Part shown: piece by piece, positions 20,575 through 30,700 of the stretch
Numbering within the stretch: position 1 is the first letter of the stretch
Layout: each line of letters begins with the position of its first letter
Assembly (NCBI RefSeq): GCF_002075345.1
Contig: NZ_NAEW01000024.1
Span: forward strand, 1-41,438
Source: Citrobacter braakii
Lineage (GTDB): Bacteria > Pseudomonadota > Gammaproteobacteria > Enterobacterales > Enterobacteriaceae
Reading direction: 5' to 3'
Length of the DNA stretch: 41,438 nucleotides
Translations under genes and position numbers: made by a program
Notes under the pieces: generated by a model
What the model was told of the DNA's origin: nothing
Databases searched by the model: none
Seen by the model: the letters and a program-made list of their open reading frames with translations, nothing else

Positions 20575-22236
20575 ATGTTGGCACAACTGACCATCAGCAA
20601 TTTTGCTATCGTTCGTGAACTTGAGATCGATTTCCAGAACGGAATGACCGTTATCACCGGTGAGACCGGTGCGGGTAAGTCCATTGCCATTGATGCTCTC
20701 GGTTTGTGTCTGGGCGGACGCGCAGACGCAGACATGGTGCGTGCAGGCGCCATGCGAGCCGACCTCTGCGCCCGTTTTGCCTTAAAAGATACCCCCGCAG
20801 CCCTGCGCTGGCTGGAAGAGAACCAGCTTGAGGAAGGCCGTGAGTGTTTGCTGCGTCGCGTTATCAGCAGCGATGGCCGCTCCCGTGGGTTTATTAACGG
20901 AACCGCCGTTCCGTTATCGCAGTTGCGCGAGCTGGGCCAGTTACTTATTCAAATCCATGGCCAGCATGCGCATCAGCTCCTGACAAAATCAGAAAACCAA
21001 AAATCCCTGCTTGATGGTTACGCCAATGAAGCGTCTCTGACCCAGGAAATGGCTGCGCGCTACCAACTATGGCACCAAAGTTGCCGTGACCTGGCGCATC
21101 ATCAGCAACAAAGCCTGGAACGCGCAGCCCGGGCGGAATTGTTGCAATACCAGTTAAAGGAACTGAACGAATTCAATCCGCAGCCGGGTGAGTTTGAGCA
21201 AATTGATGAAGAGTACAAGCGCCTGGCTAACAGTGGGCAATTACTCACCACCAGCCAACAGGCGCTGGCTATCCTGGCAGATGGTGAAGACATCAATCTG
21301 CAAAGCCAACTGTACACCGCAAAACACCTGGTCACTGAACTGGCAGGCATGGACGGCAAACTTTCAGGTATTCTGGATATGCTGGAAGAGGCCACCATCC
21401 AGCTCAGCGAAGCCAGCGACGAGCTGCGCCACTATTGCGATCGTCTGGATTTAGACCCTAACCGCTTGTTCGAGCTCGAACAGCGTATCTCCAGGCAAAT
21501 CTCGTTGGCGCGTAAGCATCATGTTGCCCCTGAAGTGCTGCCACAGTTCTATCAGTCGTTGCTGGATGAACAACAGCAACTGGACGATCAGGCCGACTCG
21601 CTCGAAACCTTAACCCTGGCGGTGAACAATCACCACCAGCAGGCGCTGGAAACGGCAAAAATGCTGCACCAACAGCGTCAGCATTATGCGCAGGAACTGG
21701 GGCAACTTATTACAGAGAGCATGCATGCTCTCTCGATGCCGCACGGTGTCTTTTGCATTGATGTGAAATTTGAGGAGCATCATCTGAGCGCAGACGGTGC
21801 CGATCGCGTGGAGTTTAAAGTAACCACTAACCCAGGTCAGCCGTTACAACCAATTGCGAAAGTCGCTTCCGGCGGGGAACTGTCACGTATTGCGCTGGCT
21901 ATTCAGGTCATTACAGCACGTAAGATGGAAACGCCTGCGCTAATTTTCGATGAGGTGGATGTTGGTATCAGCGGCCCGACGGCTGCGGTAGTGGGTAAAA
22001 TGTTGCGACAGTTGGGCGAGTCAACGCAGGTAATGTGTGTTACTCACCTGCCGCAGGTTGCGGGCTGTGGTCATCAACATTTCTATGTCAGCAAAGAAAC
22101 AGATGGCGCGATGACGGAAACACACATGCAGCCGCTTGATAAACGCGCGCGCCTGCAGGAATTAGCCCGTCTACTTGGCGGTAGCGAAGTGACGCGCAAT
22201 ACCCTCGCAAATGCAAAAGAACTGCTGGCGGCATAA
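20575..22236 (+). CDS. recN: DNA repair protein RecN
   Basis: RecN is an SMC-like ATPase that helps RecA-dependent repair of double-strand breaks. The 553 residues have Walker A GETGAGKS at 29-36, a long helical coiled-coil middle, and the C-terminal ABC signature and Walker B region ([20 protein letters not shown]). It ends in LLAA, resembling the ssrA degron; E. coli RecN is cleared by ClpXP through its C-terminus. SOS control is clear from the LexA boxes. Confidence 0.97.
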   Translation: MLAQLTISNFAIVRELEIDFQNGMTVITGETGAGKSIAIDALGLCLGGRADADMVRAGAMRADLCARFALKDTPAALRWLEENQLEEGRECLLRRVISSDGRSRGFINGTAVPLSQLRELGQLLIQIHGQHAHQLLTKSENQKSLLDGYANEASLTQEMAARYQLWHQSCRDLAHHQQQSLERAARAELLQYQLKELNEFNPQPGEFEQIDEEYKRLANSGQLLTTSQQALAILADGEDINLQSQLYTAKHLVTELAGMDGKLSGILDMLEEATIQLSEASDELRHYCDRLDLDPNRLFELEQRISRQISLARKHHVAPEVLPQFYQSLLDEQQQLDDQADSLETLTLAVNNHHQQALETAKMLHQQRQHYAQELGQLITESMHALSMPHGVFCIDVKFEEHHLSADGADRVEFKVTTNPGQPLQPIAKVASGGELSRIALAIQVITARKMETPALIFDEVDVGISGPTAAVVGKMLRQLGESTQVMCVTHLPQVAGCGHQHFYVSKETDGAMTETHMQPLDKRARLQELARLLGGSEVTRNTLANAKELLAA

Positions 22237-22385
22237 ACTTTTTTACCTTGTGAAGGTCTGAGTTCAACATAAAATCGCCGACCGACCCGACAGCAAAAGG
22301 TTTTAAAGTGGTGAAAGGTCTATTATCATCGGCATATTACATATGAGCCGCGTACTGCTCGGGCCCGAAAAGGAATCAAATCACT

Positions 22386-22730
22386 ATGCGCTGTAAAACG
22401 CTGACTGCTGCTGCAGCAGTACTACTGATGTTGACTGCAGGCTGTTCCACTCTGGAGCGAGTGGTTTACCGCCCTGACATCAACCAGGGAAATTATCTGA
22501 CACCTACCGATGTCGCTAAAGTGCGCACGGGTATGACGCAACAGCAGGTTGCTTATGCTCTGGGTACCCCAATGATGTCCGATCCTTTTGGCACTAATAC
22601 CTGGTTTTATGTGTTCCGTCAGCAACCTGGACATGAAGGCGTAACCCAGCAAACGCTGACGCTGACCTTTAACAGCAGCGGCGTATTGACCAACATTGAT
22701 AACAAACCCGCTTTGACCGATAACAAGTAG
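22386..22730 (+). CDS. bamE: BAM complex lipoprotein BamE (SmpA)
   Basis: BamE is a small outer-membrane lipoprotein that stabilises the BamA-BamD interaction. The 114-residue precursor has a lipobox TAGC with lipidated Cys20, followed by the SmpA/OmlA domain ([19 protein letters not shown]). BamD of the same machine is encoded at 4784. A bidirectional terminator follows. Confidence 0.95.
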   Translation: MRCKTLTAAAAVLLMLTAGCSTLERVVYRPDINQGNYLTPTDVAKVRTGMTQQQVAYALGTPMMSDPFGTNTWFYVFRQQPGHEGVTQQTLTLTFNSSGVLTNIDNKPALTDNK

Positions 22731-22742
22731 GTTTGAGAGATC

Positions 22743-22772
22743 AAAAAAAGGTGCTCAATGAGCACCTTTTTT
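22743..22772. terminator. Bidirectional terminator between bamE and rnfH
   Basis: An 11-bp stem (22746-22756 with 22760-22770) with a three-base loop is flanked by A7 on the left and a T run on the right, so it can end transcripts from both strands. Confidence 0.9.
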
Positions 22773-22780
22773 ATTGTCTG

Positions 22781-23077
22781 TTACTTTTTAGCGGATTTCT
22801 CTGCTCGCTGTCTGCGCAGCTCTTTTGGGTCAGCAATCAGTGGCCGGTAAATTTCCACCCGATCGCCGTCATGCAGAACATCAGCAAGCTTTACCGGACG
22901 GCTGTAGATACCCACTTTATTTTTACTGAGATCGATATCGGTACGTAATTCCAGCAGCCCGGAAGCGCGGATAGCCTCTTCCACCGTTGCGCCCTGCTGC
23001 AGCGTTACGCGCTGTAAATACTGTTTCTCGGGTAGCGCGTACGCCACTTCAACGACAATTTTAGCCGACGCTGACAC
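22781..23077 (-). CDS. rnfH: RnfH-family ubiquitin-like protein
   Basis: This small protein of unknown role has a ubiquitin-like (beta-grasp) fold and is named for rnf operons in other bacteria. With GTG at 23077 as start it has 98 residues and good alignment to E. coli RnfH; AGAGG lies six bases upstream. The frame stays open further upstream through ratA, but that part is not family sequence. The start lies inside the end of ratA (17 bases overlap). The C-terminus is basic. Confidence 0.85.
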   Translation of the reverse strand: MSASAKIVVEVAYALPEKQYLQRVTLQQGATVEEAIRASGLLELRTDIDLSKNKVGIYSRPVKLADVLHDGDRVEIYRPLIADPKELRRQRAEKSAKK

Positions 23078-23504
23078 TGTAAACCTCTTTCGCGCGAACC
23101 GTGAAGGCCTGCACCATATTTGAAGCCAGTTCTTTAAAGATACGGCCAAACGCCAGCTCGATTAACTTATTGGTGAACTCAAAATCGAGGTGAAATTCAA
23201 TACGACACGCTTCATGACTCAGTGGCGTAAACTTCCAGCCGCCAATCAGCTTCTTGAACGGCCCATCGACCAGATGCATCAGAATGCTCTGATTACTGGT
23301 CAGTTGATTGCGCGTGGTGAACGTTTTACTGATCCCTGCTTTCGAGACATCCACAGCGGCCGTCATTTGTCCCGGAGTCGACTCCAGTACGCGGCTACCG
23401 GTGCAACCCGGCAAAAACTGAGGATAGGACTTAACGTCATTCACTAGCTGATACATCTGTTCCGCACTGTAGGGTACTAAAGCGGTCCGGCTAATCTGAG
23501 GCAT
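23061..23504 (-). CDS. ratA: RatA, START-domain ribosome-associated toxin
   Basis: The 147-residue protein belongs to the polyketide cyclase/START (COQ10-like) family. E. coli RatA binds the 50S subunit and blocks 70S formation when overexpressed; relatives act in ubiquinone function, so toxin activity may not be the native role. The start is chosen at ATG 23504, giving the N-terminus [20 protein letters not shown]. Upstream ATG codons are possible. It overlaps rnfH and diverges from smpB. Confidence 0.88.
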   Translation of the reverse strand: MPQISRTALVPYSAEQMYQLVNDVKSYPQFLPGCTGSRVLESTPGQMTAAVDVSKAGISKTFTTRNQLTSNQSILMHLVDGPFKKLIGGWKFTPLSHEACRIEFHLDFEFTNKLIELAFGRIFKELASNMVQAFTVRAKEVYSVSVG

Positions 23505-23658
23505 AACAATTCCCATCAATATCAATCACACAAATAATACCATTTATCACCCGCTAAAAAAAACGCTATAGCCTAACTCGTGCTAAGATAGCGCCTTGCG
23601 CCCCGCTGGATGAAATGGGGTGTTTTTCGATTCCAGATTACCTATACTGAGCGGCATT

Positions 23659-24141
23659 ATGACGAAGAAAAAAGCACACAAACCTGGCTCAGCCACAATC
23701 GCGCTAAACAAGCGCGCACGACACGAATACTTTATTGAAGAAGAGTTCGAAGCAGGACTCGCCCTGCAAGGTTGGGAAGTCAAATCCCTGCGCGCGGGTA
23801 AAGCCAACATCGGCGACAGCTATGTCATACTCAAAGACGGCGAAGCGTTCCTGTTTGGCGCCAACTTCACGCCGATGGCGGTGGCCTCAACACACGTGGT
23901 ATGCGACCCCACCCGAACCCGTAAACTGTTGTTAAACCAGCGTGAACTCGACTCCCTGTATGGTCGTATGAATCGTGATGGTTATACCGTCGTTGCGCTT
24001 TCGTTGTACTGGAAGAATGCCTGGTGCAAAGTGAAAATTGGCGTTGCGAAAGGTAAGAAACAGCACGACAAGCGCTCTGATGTGAAAGAACGCGAATGGC
24101 AGTTAGATAAAGCGCGTATCATGAAAAATGCTGGCCGCTAA
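23659..24141 (+). CDS. smpB: SsrA-binding protein SmpB
   Basis: SmpB carries tmRNA into stalled ribosomes for trans-translation. The 160-residue protein has the OB-fold core ([20 protein letters not shown]) and the basic C-terminal tail that mimics an mRNA-tRNA contact, ending [11 protein letters not shown]. Earlier in-frame codons exist, but ATG 23659 gives the E. coli length. In E. coli ssrA follows directly; here 16.8 kb of adhesin locus intervenes. Confidence 0.96.
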   Translation: MTKKKAHKPGSATIALNKRARHEYFIEEEFEAGLALQGWEVKSLRAGKANIGDSYVILKDGEAFLFGANFTPMAVASTHVVCDPTRTRKLLLNQRELDSLYGRMNRDGYTVVALSLYWKNAWCKVKIGVAKGKKQHDKRSDVKEREWQLDKARIMKNAGR

Positions 24142-24157
24142 ATGCTACTCCCCTGTG

Positions 24158-24193
24158 ACCAGTCTCTCCTCCTGAGACTGGTTCTTATTTTTT
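24158..24193 (+). terminator. Terminator of smpB
   Basis: A 9-bp perfect stem (24158-24166 with 24174-24182) is followed by TCTTATTTTTT. It lies 17 bases after the smpB stop. Confidence 0.85.
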
Positions 24194-24722
24194 AGTTATC
24201 GAAACCCACACAATACATTCACCGAGTTTATAGTTTATTTATGCTGAATCGTTCAGATATGAAATAAACCCCCTGTCATTACCGTTGCGGTCTATAGTCC
24301 AATAATATAAAAGTTCAAGACCATAGCATTCATATTTCCATTTATTTAATAACACTATTATTACTATTGTTTATTATATTGACATTCATTTCAATAAAAA
24401 CAAAATCATTTAAATACAATTAGTTGCCATGAAAACAACCGTTAAAAGCAAACTGGAAAGTATCCTTTTCAAATGACTAATTACTTTTTTAATATGGATA
24501 AGTTGCAGAATACTTTCTTTCTGACTATATCATCTAATACGAAAGAACTATTCAGCCGAAAGGGCCCAGACGTATTTAATCAATAAACTAACATCTATGT
24601 GACCTAATCAATGAAACTACATGTGTAAATTCATCTTTATGATGAATGGAGCCCCTGTCTGCTCATTTTCCCAACGCGCTGTTGCGGATTAATACTCCCG
24701 GCATGCCATCAGGAGTGAACAT
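24194..24722. other. AT-rich leader upstream of bapA
   Basis: This stretch has no convincing gene. It is markedly AT-rich, especially 24300-24500, unlike the G/C-rich adhesin gene that follows. It likely holds the bapA promoter and regulator sites; AT-rich DNA of this kind is a usual H-NS target. A small stem (24629-24635 with 24641-24647) lies about 80 bases before the start. The ribosome binding site AGGAG is at 24711-24715. Confidence 0.7.
24503..24531 (+). promoter_or_regulatory. Candidate bapA promoter
   Basis: TTGCAG (24503-24508) and TATATC (24526-24531) are spaced by 17 bp, giving a leader of about 185 bases. Other AT-rich hexamers nearby are possible. In Salmonella bapA depends on CsgD; I found no clear CsgD site by eye. 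Confidence 0.35.
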
Positions 24723-27700
24723 ATGCGTCTACTCGCCGTTGTATCAAAATTAACTGGCGTTTCCACAAATGTTGAAGCCTCTGAAGTTACGCTCAGTTCA
24801 CCTTCTATCGTGAAACTGTCTGTGTCGCGTGAGGAGGTGAGTCAACTCACGCGCGTTAATCAGGATCTGGTTGTCACACTCCGCTCAGGTGAAACCATCA
24901 CCATTAAAAATTTCTACCTCGGAAAAGGCGAAGCGCAAAACCAACTTGTTCTGGAGGACAGTAATGGCGCACTGTGGTGGGTTCAGGATACTGACGGAGC
25001 ATTCCATTTCCAGCACCTGGACGATCTCACACCGCTGATGACGGCCGAAGGCAGTCATGAAGGCGGCGCCGTCTGGCCGTGGGTTCTTGGCGGGATCGCT
25101 GTCGCTGGCGGGATTGGCCTCGCTGCGGGTGGTGGCGGCGGCGGTGGGAGTGATAATAACGCTGGAAACGGTAACGCTGGAAACGGTAGCGCTGGAAACG
25201 GTAATGCCGGGAACGGCAATGGTAGCGGCGGCAATGGCAACGGCGGCAACGGTAACGGTAACGGTAACGGTAACGGTAACGGTAACGGTAACGGTAACGG
25301 TAATGGCGACGGTGATGGCGACGGTGACGGTGATGGCGGCACACCGCCAACGACAACTCCTAACAGGCCAGACGTCCCCGTTATCACCAGCATAATCGAT
25401 AACCAGGACCTGATTACTGGCCCTGTCAATCAGCAGGAATCCACCAACGATAATACGCCGACACTCCAGGGCACCGGCCCCGCGAATGCCACATTACATA
25501 TTTTTGATAACGGCGTCGAAATAGGCCAGGTCACAATCGATGCCAACGGCAACTGGTCGTTTACGCCATCCTCTCCTCTGGCAGACGGCACACACCAGTT
25601 TACCGTCAGCGCTTCAAACGGTGCTGGCAGCAGCGGCATGTCGGACAGTTGGGAAATTATTGTCGATTCGCTTGCCCCCGACGCCCCCGTGGTCACTCAG
25701 GAAACCGACAATGTCGGTTCCATTACCGGCTTTATCGCCAATAACGGCGTAACCGACGATGCTACGCCGACGCTCACTGGTACAGGCGAAGTAGGTAGTT
25801 TCATCAGCATTTCTGATAACGGCATTCTGATCGGCATGGTCCGGGTGGATGACAATGGGAACTGGACATTTACACCAGACATTCCGCTCAGCGATGGTGT
25901 TCACAATCTGACGCTGACGCAAACTGACGCCGCGGGTAACGTAAGCGCGGAAACGCGCGTGCCGACATTCACCGTTGATACCACCCCGCCTGCAGCCGCA
26001 GTCATTTCCTCCGTTAATCCGGAAGGTACAACGGTAACCGGTAGCGCTGAGGCGGGAAGCCTGGTCATTATCATCGGCAGTAATAATCAGGTTTTGGGTT
26101 CAACAACGGTCGGTCAAACCGGCAATTTCGTCATCGCGATTTCGCCCTCACAGACGCACGGTGAAGCGCTGATCGCGAAAATTCAGGACCAGGCAGGCAA
26201 CATCGGGCCAGATACCTCTTTCAATGCCACCAACTCTGGCTACCCGGGCGTGCCTGTTATCGTCAGCATAATGGATGATTTTGCCCCATCAACCGGACCA
26301 TTGAGCAATAATCAGGCCACCAACGATAATACCCCCACGCTCTCTGGCACTGCCGACGCCAACAGCACGGTTAACATTTATAACAATGGGGTGTTTGTCA
26401 TAAGCGTGCTAGCTGATGCCAGCGGCAACTGGACCTGGACCTCCAACACCAATTTGCAGGACGGCTTACACGCCTTCACCGCCACCGCGACAAACCAGTC
26501 AGGTACAGGAGGCATGTCACCAGCGTTCAATATCAGCATCGACACCCAGCCACCGTCGCCACCTGATGATCTCAACGTATCTGCGGATGGGACTGTCGTC
26601 ACCGGAACGACCGATCCAGGTAATACCGTGGTTATCACCGGCAGTGGCGGAACTCAGATCGGCAGCGGCGTCGCCGGAACGGACGGCTCATTTACCATCA
26701 CCATTAACCCACCACAGACCAATGGCGAAACCATTGAAGCCATCGCAACCGATCCGGCAGGAAACCCAAGCCTGCCAGAAACGGCGCTTGCACCAGACAT
26801 TACCGCGCCACAGCCCCCAACAAACCTGCTAGTTAATGGCACTGGCGACCAGGTCACCGGCAAAGCCGAACCCAACAGTACGGTCAATATTCTGGATCCA
26901 GATGGCAATATCATTGGTACGGCAACTGCCGATACGGATGGGGATTTCACCGCAACGCTGGTTCCGCCGCAAACCAACGGCGAGACCCTTACGGCAAATG
27001 CGACCGACACCGCAGGCAACAAGGGCGACAACGCCTCTGTCACCGCACCGGACACCACCGCACCTGATGCGCCAACCGGCGTCACCGTCGCCGGAGACGG
27101 CGGTTCTGTAAGCGGACATGCTGAAGCGGGAAGCACCGTCACCGTTAAAGACAGCAACGGTAACCCGATTGGCATAGGCCAGGCTGACAGCGGCGGCAAT
27201 TTCACCGTGTCTATAGCGCCGTCGCAAAAGAACGGCGAAACGGTAAAAGTCACCGCAACGGACAGCAGCAATAACGAGAGTCAGCCTACCTCCGCGTTGG
27301 CTCCGGATATCACTGCACCAAACCAGCCAGTTATTATTGCCGTTACTGATGATGTTGACGATTTCACTGGCCCCATCAATAACAATGGGTTAACCAACGA
27401 CGATAAACCGAAAATTGAAGGCATCGCCGAAGCAGGTTCGCGGGTCAAAATTTATGATAATGGCACCCTGCTTGCGACCGTTAACGCTGATAACAACGGT
27501 AACTGGAACTATACGCCCACCGCAGCACTAAGCCAGGGCGCGCACGTATTTACGGTGACGGCAACAGACGCTGCCAACAACACCAGCAGCGCCGCCAGTT
27601 GGAAAATTATTGTCGATAGCATCGCCCCAACCGTTCCAGTAATAACGTTGGTTAACGATGATGTTGGCAGCATTACGGGCAACGTTGCAAATAACGGTTG

Positions 27701-30700
27701 GGTCACCAACGATAACACGCCAACCCTCTCGGGTACCGGTGAACCAGGTTCACTGGTGAGCCTGTACGATGGCAGTCTGTTGATGACGGTTATTCTTGTC
27801 GACAGTTCAGGCACCTGGAGCTATACCGTTCCGGGAAATCAGGTGCTCAGCGATCGCACTCATCAGTTTACGGTATCGGCAACCGATGCCGCCGGTAATG
27901 TCATCACCTCACCCACTGTGGTCAGCGTTACCGTAGATACTCAACCGCCAGGCGATCCTGTCATTTTGGCTGCCACCGACGACGTTGGGAATGCGCCGAT
28001 CGATCTGCTTTCCGGAAGCCGTTCAAACGATACCTTACCAGAGCTGAAAGGAACCGGAATAGCCGGTTCTACAATCACCCTCTATGAGGGTTCCACGCCA
28101 ATTGGCAGCACAACGGTTTTACCCGCCGGCACCTGGAGTATTCAACTCAGCCAACCGCTCAGTGAAGGCGCACACAATTTATCCGCTATCGCCACGGACG
28201 CTGCAGGCAACGCCAGCAATGCCGGGAACTTTACGCTGACGATTGATACCACCCCACCAGTTGCCCCGGTTATCAGCTCTGCAGAAGGTCTGATTGGGAC
28301 AAATCTACAAACGCTGAATAACGGCAGCAGTACCAAGAGCTCGAATCCCGAACTCTCCGGAATCGGCGAGCCCGGCGCGAAGATTACGATTTATGATAAT
28401 GGCGGTTCTATTGGCACCGTCACCGTACAGCCAGACGGCACCTGGACATTTACCCCAACCTCACTCGCCGACGGACCGCATAAATTTACCGCCACGGCGA
28501 CTGACGTCGCGGGCAACACGGGGATCCCATCGGCAAGCTTTACTCTGACAGTAGACAATACGCCTCCCGCACAACCAGCCGCGCCAATCATTACCGACGA
28601 TGTGGCTCCGGTAACGGGTGTGGTCACTAATGGCAACACCAATGACACCACGCCAACCTTTAGCGGCACGGGGAACGTCGGGGATCTGATTACCCTCTAT
28701 CTTGCTGGTACTCCCCCATTGCAGGGAACAGCAACAGTAGGTGCAGACGGTACCTGGAGCTTCACTCCGTCAGCACCGGTTGCTCCTGGTAGTTATCAGG
28801 TAACTCTCACCGCAACCGATCCAGCAGGCAACGTCAGCCTGCCATCTAACGCCATAACACTGAACATCGACACGACGCCGTCTGCACCTCCGGTGATTAG
28901 CGCCGCCAACGATAATGTCGGTGACGCCACGGGCGACCTTGCGCCAGATGCCGTGACTGATGACACCACGCCAACCATTCGCGGTACTGGCACAGACGGG
29001 GATACCATCACCCTGTATAACGGGGGGACGGTAATCGGTACTACAACGGTGGCTGGCGGAACCTGGAGTATTACGCCAGGGACTGCGCTGGCGAACGGAA
29101 GCTACACGTTAAGCGCTACCGCAACCGATCCGGCAGGTAACATCAGCAGCAATTCAAACAGTATTTCGTTTACGGTTAACAACACGAAGCTGACGTTGCC
29201 GCAGGTAACGGATATCCAGGATAACGTTGGAATCTTTACCGGTTCGCTAACCAGTGGCAGCGTCACGGACGATACCTCCCCGACCATTAGCGGGACCGGC
29301 ACACCTGGCAGTACCGTGCTTATTTATGAGGGTAGTAATCCTGTTGCTACTGCCACCGTGGCCGCGAACGGCACCTGGAGTGTGGATGTTCCCCTCACGC
29401 CGAACGTCACTCACACACTGACGTTCGGCGCAGTGGATGCCGCAGGTAACTCACTGGCTGCAGATAACCCGCTGACGTTGATTGTCGATACCCAGCCGCC
29501 TGCAACGCCTACGGTTACCAGCGTAGATCCTAACGGGACGCTGGTAAGCGGTACGGCCGAAGAAGGCAGCACCGTGATTATTCGCAGCGGTAACACCATT
29601 CTCGGCCAGGGGGTGGCAGACGGTTCTGGTAACTTTGCTGTCACCATTTCGCCAGCGCAAACAACCGGTCAGGCGCTCAATGCCATCGCTCAGGACCCCG
29701 CCGGAAATCAAAGCGACCCTACAACGTTTAACGCCGCTACCTCCAGCGTTCCGCATCCACCGACTCTTGAGATCGTTGATGACATCGCGCCCATCATGGG
29801 GGTGATTGGCAACGGTAAAACCACCAACGACACCTTACCGCTGCTGCAAGGGACCGCCACTGCAGGGGCATCGGTGACTATCTATCAAAATGGCGCATCC
29901 ATCGCCACGATAACCGCCGATGCCGTGTCTGGCGCATGGAGTTATCAGCTACCCACTGCGCTGACTAACGGCATTACCTATAACTTCACGGTTTCACAAA
30001 CGGTGGACGGTACCCCAAGTGGTCTGTCGCCCAACTACGCAATCACCATCGACACCACGCCCCCGCAGGTGCCAACTATCACCAGTATTATTGACGATAT
30101 TGCCCCCGGCACCGGATCGTTGGATAAAGGGCAAATTACCAACGATTCACGCCCGACGTTTAACGGAACCGGCGAAGCGGGGGCAACCATCACCCTTTAC
30201 GATAATGGCATCGCTTATGCCACTACCACGGTAAACAGCAACGGATTCTGGAGTTTTACCCCGACCGCTCCGCTGGGAGAAGGCGACCATATCTTTACCG
30301 CTCGCGCAACAGATGCCGCAGGCAACCAGGGAGATCCATCCGGTGATTTCCAGATCATTGTCGATACCCTGGTGCCGAATGCCCCCTCTATTGTGACAGT
30401 CACAGACAACGTTGGTACAACCCAAATCCTGACCTCCGGGCAGTTGACCAACGATAATACCCCAACGCTTGCTGGCGTTACCGAGGCGGATTCGCTTGTT
30501 ACCATCCGCGATAACGGGGCGGTCATTGGCACAACCATCAGCGATGAAAACGGCAACTGGAGCTTTACGCCTGCGCCTGCCCTCGGTGAAGGCAGCCACT
30601 CGCTGACTGCCACCGTCACAGATGGCGCGGGCAATATCAGCCCGGCAACGCCACCGTTTGTGGTTGTCGTCGACACGCTGCCGCCAGCGGCACCGACCAT

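Noticed and set aside
25251-25304. Phase-variable on/off switch
   Set aside because: The repeat unit is six bases, a multiple of three, so copy-number change cannot shift the frame.
25027-25429. Proline- and arginine-rich frames opposite the bapA linker
   Set aside because: They are low-complexity shadows of the Gly-Asn repeat in other frames; the repeats keep all frames open.
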